The notes under the pieces were generated by a model. The model was not told the DNA's origin. It worked only from the letters and a program-made list of their open reading frames with translations, and did no database searches. From positions 32,440-96,439 of the forward strand of contig JAEYJO010000078.1 in NCBI GenBank assembly GCA_023408815.1: a stretch of DNA of 64,000 nucleotides, in the 5' to 3' direction. This stretch comes from Bacillota bacterium (GTDB taxonomy: Bacteria; Bacillota; Clostridia; Lachnospirales; Lachnospiraceae). Every line of letters starts with the position of its first letter. Within the stretch, counting starts at the first letter, position 1. Of this stretch, positions 60,070 to 64,000 are shown one piece after another. A program made the translations under genes and the position numbers.

Positions 60070-60162
60070 ATGGGTAAGATTTATCATAGCATTTTGGAAG
60101 TGATAGGAAAGACTCCGATCGCAGAACTTCATAAGATATATAATTTATTGTTTAAAGAGTGA
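60070..60162 (+). pseudogene. cysK: 5' remnant of a cysteine synthase gene
   Basis: Thirty codons and a TGA: MGKIYHSILEVIGKTPIAEL then HKIYNLLFKE. The first 25 residues match the highly conserved CysK N-terminus (I-x-SILE-IG-TP-x-x-L) and then the similarity stops, so the gene has lost about 90% of its length. It begins 7 bp after paralogue 4, with GCAGG just before the ATG. It is the last piece of the operon and shows cysteine synthesis once belonged to it. Confidence 0.75.
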
Positions 60163-60176
60163 TATTATGGTATAAT
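60148..60176 (+). promoter_or_regulatory. Promoter of the GH5 gene
   Basis: TTGTTT (60148-60153), 17 bp, TATAAT (60171-60176), overlapping the cysK remnant and 58 bp before the GH5 start. Confidence 0.65.
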
Positions 60177-60233
60177 TTCACCAATTACTTTTGTAGTAAT
60201 ATCATGCATAGTGTATAGGGGGAATGAACGAGT

Positions 60234-61184
60234 ATGGGAGATGCCGTAAATAAAAATGTAAAAATGACAGGAATCACACCGGTAGAACGATATGGAGTCT
60301 TATCCGTAAAAGTCAATCAATTAGTGGACAGAAATGGAAACGCGGTTGCTTTAAGGGGGGTAAGTACTCACGGATTGTCATGGTATCCTCAATATGTAAA
60401 TCAGGAAAGTTTTCGGTTTATGAGAGATGAGTGGGGGATTGAAGTGGTTAGGCTGGCCGTGTATACGGCGGAGCACAACGGCTATTGCGTGGGCGATGAT
60501 GATAATCGCCGGATGCTCATGGATGTCATCCATAAAGGAGTTCTCGCAGCTGCAGATCTTGGACTTTATGTTATTATCGACTGGCATATTTTAAGCGATG
60601 GCAATCCCAATCAAAACAAAGAGCAAAGCCTTGCTTTTTTCAAGGAAAGCTCAAAGCGGTATCGAGAGTATGATAATGTGATTTATGAAATCTGTAATGA
60701 ACCAAATGGCAATGTGGGCTGGCCGGAGATAAAGGGCTATGCGGATGAGGTGATTCCGGTGATCAGACAAAATGACGAGGCTGCTATTATTCTGGTGGGT
60801 ACTCCTACATGGTCACAGGAAGTAGATAAAGCACAGGCGGATCCTATTACAGGCTATAACAACTTAATGTATGTGTTACATTTTTATGCGGATACGCACA
60901 GAGAAGAGCTGCGCAGCAAGCTAAAACAGGCACATGACGGCGGGCTTCCTATTTTTGTGAGTGAATTTGGCATCTGCGATGCTTCGGGCAGCGGGGCCGT
61001 TAATGCAGAGGAAGCTGATAAGTGGATAGAACTTTTGGAAAGCCGTAACATCAGTTATATTGCGTGGAATTTGTCAAACAAGGAGGAAACTGCTGCTTTT
61101 TTCAAATCTTCCTGTACTAAGACGACAGATTTTGATAACAATGATTTATCCGAATCTGCCAAGTGGTTTATTCGGACGAAATAG
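60234..61184 (+). CDS. GH5-family glycoside hydrolase without signal peptide
   Basis: 316 residues. GH5 (subfamily 2-like endoglucanase) TIM barrel: LRGVSTHGLSWYPQYVN, VVRLAVYT, YVIIDWHILSDGNPN, IYEICNEPNG with the acid/base Glu, YVLHFYADTHREELR, IFVSEFGICDASG with the nucleophile Glu, YIAWNLSNKEE. No N-terminal signal peptide or binding module is seen, so it appears cytoplasmic, unusual for this family. It may cleave imported oligosaccharides, or be secreted by another route. Confidence 0.9.
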   Translation: MGDAVNKNVKMTGITPVERYGVLSVKVNQLVDRNGNAVALRGVSTHGLSWYPQYVNQESFRFMRDEWGIEVVRLAVYTAEHNGYCVGDDDNRRMLMDVIHKGVLAAADLGLYVIIDWHILSDGNPNQNKEQSLAFFKESSKRYREYDNVIYEICNEPNGNVGWPEIKGYADEVIPVIRQNDEAAIILVGTPTWSQEVDKAQADPITGYNNLMYVLHFYADTHREELRSKLKQAHDGGLPIFVSEFGICDASGSGAVNAEEADKWIELLESRNISYIAWNLSNKEETAAFFKSSCTKTTDFDNNDLSESAKWFIRTK

Positions 61185-61193
61185 AATTATGAC

Positions 61194-61229
61194 AGGAAGG
61201 GATTGATATATATTCCTTCCTTTTTATTT
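61194..61229 (+). terminator. Terminator after the GH5 gene
   Basis: AGGAAGGGA (61194-61202) pairs with TTCCTTCCT (61213-61221, one wobble), followed by a T-rich run. Confidence 0.75.
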
Positions 61230-61339
61230 ATCCAATTCTGCCTTAATTGGTGCGAGCAGTATGCGGTAGTGCAGGAAATGAGGCATGATAGCATAGAATA
61301 ATTTGCTGTACAATATAATGTATAGAAAGGAGTTAAATT

Positions 61340-62359
61340 ATGTGTACAGCGATTACTTTACAGTCACAAAGCGGAGAAACTTTTTTTGGGCGGAATATGG
61401 ATTTTTCTTATGATATAGAACCGAATTTGTATATTGTTCCGCCTAATTATGAATGGAATAATGTTCTAAATATGCGTGTCCTAAGAAACAATTTCGGTTT
61501 CATCGGAATCGGACAGGAAAGAGATGGCAGTCTGGGATTTTTTGATGGGGTAAATGAAAGAGGATTTGCTGCGGCAGCACTTTATTTTGCCGATTATGCC
61601 CAGTATGAGGAATACAATGAGAATAATATGAAAATGATACATATGGGTAAAAATCCAATCAATTCGTGGGATTTTCTTCATTATATCTTAGGAAGATGCA
61701 GCGATATAGAGGGACTGAAGGAGGTTGTACAAAACACTTATCTCATCGGCATGCCTGATCCCATAACGGAGACGGTGGCCCCTCTCCACTGGATGGCTGT
61801 GGACAGGAGCGGAAAAAGTATTATTATAGAGCAAACCAAAAGGGGCCTTGAATTATTCGACAATACGATTGGTGTCATGGCTAACAGCCCCGATTATCAA
61901 TGGCAGATGGTTAATTTAAGAAATTATATGAACGTATCGACGAGACAGATTCCCGAAGTATGGTGGGGAAATACGAGATTGAGCCCTTTCGGGCAAGCGG
62001 GGGGCACTACGCTGTTGCCCGGCGGATATACATCTCCTGAGAGGTTCGTAAGAACGGCATTTATCAAGACACATATCGAACTGCCTAAAGATGCAACGGG
62101 TATGGTCATGAACTGCTTCCATGTTATGCAAAGCGTTTCCATTCCGAAAGGGGTGGTAATGACAAGCCGTGATACTTATGATTACACCAAGTATACGGCT
62201 TTTATGAATACTGCCACATGTGAATATTATTTCAATGATTATGATAATATCCAGATCGGGACGGCCGGCTATTGGGAAAACTGCACCTATACCAAGGATG
62301 TCGTCTGCCTCGGTAAAATAATGAGGCCGGTTATTTTCGAGAAGTTATATCCTTGCTGA
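61340..62359 (+). CDS. Choloylglycine-hydrolase-family amidase (penicillin V acylase/bile salt hydrolase type)
   Basis: 339 residues, AAAGGAG site. Ntn-hydrolase: Met is followed by the nucleophile Cys2 (MCTAITLQ), then FFGRNMDFSYD with the Arg and Asp of the site, and MANSPDYQWQMVNLRNYM with the conserved Asn. Around residue 81 the sequence is AAALYFADYAQY: Tyr where bile salt hydrolases usually carry Asn, which points to penicillin V acylase-like or other N-acyl amide cleavage. This is a memory-based rule and does not exclude bile salts. No signal peptide. Confidence 0.85.
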   Translation: MCTAITLQSQSGETFFGRNMDFSYDIEPNLYIVPPNYEWNNVLNMRVLRNNFGFIGIGQERDGSLGFFDGVNERGFAAAALYFADYAQYEEYNENNMKMIHMGKNPINSWDFLHYILGRCSDIEGLKEVVQNTYLIGMPDPITETVAPLHWMAVDRSGKSIIIEQTKRGLELFDNTIGVMANSPDYQWQMVNLRNYMNVSTRQIPEVWWGNTRLSPFGQAGGTTLLPGGYTSPERFVRTAFIKTHIELPKDATGMVMNCFHVMQSVSIPKGVVMTSRDTYDYTKYTAFMNTATCEYYFNDYDNIQIGTAGYWENCTYTKDVVCLGKIMRPVIFEKLYPC

Positions 62360-62486
62360 CAGCGTCTTGTATAAATAGGAAAACGGAAAAATAGAATACC
62401 CTTTTCTTTATGTCCATTTTCTATTATAATAATAAAGCGTGCGGTAAACTGTGCGCACGACGAAAGCACGGGAAAGAAGGGAAACT

Positions 62487-63677
62487 ATGGAGAGAAAAGT
62501 AGGAACAATATCGAGGGGAATTCGTTGCCCTATCATCAGAGAAGGGGACGATTTGGTAAAAATTGTAACTGATAGTGTGCTGGAAGCCGCGCAGAGTGAG
62601 GGCTTTGAGCTTCGGGACAGAGACGTTATCGCGATAACGGAATCCGTGGTTGCGCGCGCGCAAGGAAACTATGCTTCCATTGATCATATAGCACAGGATG
62701 TGAAAAAGAAGCTGGGAGGAGGAACGATCGGCGTTATTTTCCCTATTTTGTCGAGAAATCGTTTTGCTGTCTGCTTAAAAGGAATTGCCAGAGGGGCTGA
62801 CAAGATAGTGCTTATGCTGAGTTATCCAAGCGATGAAGTAGGAAATGAACTGGTTTCCATCGATAAGCTGGATGAAGCCGGCATTAATCCGTACAGCGAC
62901 GTGCTTACCCTAGAGAAATATAGAGAATTGTTTGGAGAGAACAAGCATCCCTTTACCGGAGTGGATTATGTACAATATTACAGCGATTTAATTAAAGAGG
63001 CCGGAGCGGAGGTTGAAGTGATCTTCGCTAACGACTCGAGGAAGATTTTAGGATATACGAAAAAAGTTCTTAACTGCGATATTCACACTCGTTTCCGCAC
63101 AAAAAAGATATTGAAAGCATGCGGAGCAGAGGCAGTTTACGGAATGGATGACATTCTTATAAATTCTATTGACGGAAGCGGTTATAATGAAAAATACGGG
63201 CTTCTCGGTTCCAATAAGTCAACGGAGGATACGATTAAGCTGTTCCCTAAGGATTGTACGGATTTGGTTATGGACGTTCAAAAGGACATCCTTTCAAAAA
63301 CCGGAAAATATGTAGAGGTCATGGTGTACGGTGACGGAGCATTTAAGGATCCCGTAGGAAAGATTTGGGAGCTGGCCGACCCTTGCGTATCGCCTGCGAG
63401 CACGCCGGGACTGGAAGGAACACCCAACGAAGTGAAGCTGAAGTATCTTGCGGACAACGATTTCAAGGATTTGTCCGGAGAGGCATTAAAGGATGCAATT
63501 ACGAATCGCATCAAGGAGAAGAAGGATGACTTGGTAGGAGATATGGATTCTCAGGGGACAACGCCCAGAAAGCTTACGGATTTGATTGGTTCGCTCTGTG
63601 ACCTGACCAGCGGTTCGGGGGATAAGGGAACACCGATTATCCTGGTTCAGGGATATTTTGATAACTATGTGAGCTAA
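62487..63677 (+). CDS. CofE-like (F420-0:gamma-glutamyl ligase domain) protein
   Basis: 396 residues from ATG 62487 (AAGGGAAAC upstream). N-terminal RGIRCPIIREGDDLVKIVTDS and RDRDVIAITESVVARAQGNY match the F420-0:L-glutamate ligase family, then a region not seen in short CofE, with DILINSIDGSGYNEKYGLLGSN and a charged C-terminal third. F420 is not known from Lachnospiraceae, and no other F420 gene is present. Such homologues may add glutamate or another amino acid to an unknown cofactor or peptide. Confidence 0.75.
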   Translation: MERKVGTISRGIRCPIIREGDDLVKIVTDSVLEAAQSEGFELRDRDVIAITESVVARAQGNYASIDHIAQDVKKKLGGGTIGVIFPILSRNRFAVCLKGIARGADKIVLMLSYPSDEVGNELVSIDKLDEAGINPYSDVLTLEKYRELFGENKHPFTGVDYVQYYSDLIKEAGAEVEVIFANDSRKILGYTKKVLNCDIHTRFRTKKILKACGAEAVYGMDDILINSIDGSGYNEKYGLLGSNKSTEDTIKLFPKDCTDLVMDVQKDILSKTGKYVEVMVYGDGAFKDPVGKIWELADPCVSPASTPGLEGTPNEVKLKYLADNDFKDLSGEALKDAITNRIKEKKDDLVGDMDSQGTTPRKLTDLIGSLCDLTSGSGDKGTPIILVQGYFDNYVS

Positions 63678-63728
63678 ATATATATTTAGAAACATTATTT
63701 TATGAAACAGATATGATTTTTACAATAA

Positions 63729-63772
63729 GGAACTTATATGTTACTATTTATGTAATGTATAAGTTCTTTTTA
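63729..63772 (+). terminator. Terminator after the CofE-like gene
   Basis: GAACTTATA (63730-63738) and TATAAGTTC (63758-63766), then TTTTT. Confidence 0.8.
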
Positions 63773-63847
63773 TCTTACAGGGTGCGTCTTATAAGATAAA
63801 AGAACTCCGTGGAGGATGCGGGCTTGTCTGCTTTTCTATGTAATAGG

Positions 63848-64000
63848 ATTAGGGTGTCAAAAGGTCCTTTTGTGAACGTCTCTAGGCAATATGCTCAAAA
63901 CAAAAAGACTCCTGCTCCGAATTCCAATATATAAGAAGTTCTAATTCTCAGTCTATTCGCGCCAAACATACCAGAAAACAAAAAACTCGCTGCGCTCAAA
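63848..64000. mobile_element. Second, inverted copy of the palindromic element, cut by window end
   Basis: Starts ATTAGGGTGTCAAAAGG and follows the reverse complement of 7511-7654 with only a few differences (for example in the GTTCG/GTTCA region and one base in the central hairpin). The rest lies beyond the window. 63678-63847 otherwise holds no gene. Confidence 0.8.

Overview
The window looks like the chromosome of an anaerobic, low-to-mid GC Gram-positive of the class Clostridia, most likely Lachnospiraceae. Signs are the anaerobic (early cobalt insertion, CbiK/CbiD/CbiG) B12 pathway, GHKL/LytTR regulators, Clostridia-type AGGAGG ribosome sites with frequent TTG/GTG starts, and lipoproteins with long Glu/Ala linkers. 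This is a call from gene content only; no rRNA or marker gene is present.

Layout. (1) 1-7.2 kb: mixed genes: the end of a GHKL histidine kinase, a permuted papain-fold protein, a YkgJ-type protein, a LytTR/DUF3021 pair, an alpha/beta hydrolase, and a TetM-like ribosomal GTPase fused to a YacP/Rae1-type NYN ribonuclease. (2) 7.2-7.7 kb: a 285-bp palindromic element whose right half recurs inverted at the window's right end (63,848-64,000). (3) 7.7-18.3 kb: a co-directional catabolic/transport cluster: RocB-like M20 hydrolase, Fe-alcohol dehydrogenase, class III aminotransferase, AEC carrier, DDAH/arginine-deiminase-fold enzyme, cytidylate-kinase-like protein, polar amino acid ABC transporter and D-2-hydroxyacid dehydrogenase. 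It probably degrades an arginine-like or guanidino compound. (4) 18.4-19.8 kb: a PopT/DUF368 transporter and a rhodanese gene broken by an amber codon. (5) 20.0-42.2 kb: one cobalamin riboswitch followed by 24 co-directional genes covering nearly the whole route from sirohydrochlorin to cobalamin, plus cobalt (CbiMNQO) and corrinoid (BtuFCD-type) import. Three enzymes are fused in one chain (CbiJ-CbiE-CbiT) and there are two divergent CobU-like proteins. (6) 42.3-46.1 kb: a MalT-type LuxR regulator and a lipoprotein with a striking Tyr/Asp repeat tail. (7) 46.2-60.2 kb: a sulfur-metabolism region: MetY, a LysR regulator, an HD protein, a transsulfuration enzyme, a MalY/PatB C-S lyase, then four paralogous glutathionyl-hydroquinone-reductase-like proteins interleaved with an amino acid ABC transporter and two GNAT acetyltransferases, ending in a 30-codon remnant of cysK. 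(8) 60.2-63.7 kb: a GH5 glycosidase without signal peptide, a choloylglycine-hydrolase-family amidase and a CofE-like protein.

The most interesting part is region 7. The promoters at 46.2 and 52.1 kb share an identical 15-bp inverted repeat, ATAGGCAAAACCTAT, each exactly 61 bp upstream of its -10 hexamer. That is the geometry expected for a LysR-type activator and ties the MetY/C-S lyase genes to the reductase/transporter genes as one regulon. All four reductase paralogues keep the active-site Cys but have Asn-Asn-Asp-(Tyr/His) where, as recalled for the family, Glu-Ser binds the gamma-glutamyl part of glutathione. I infer an anaerobic system that imports and reductively cleaves organosulfur (thioether) compounds using a thiol other than glutathione, to recover sulfur.
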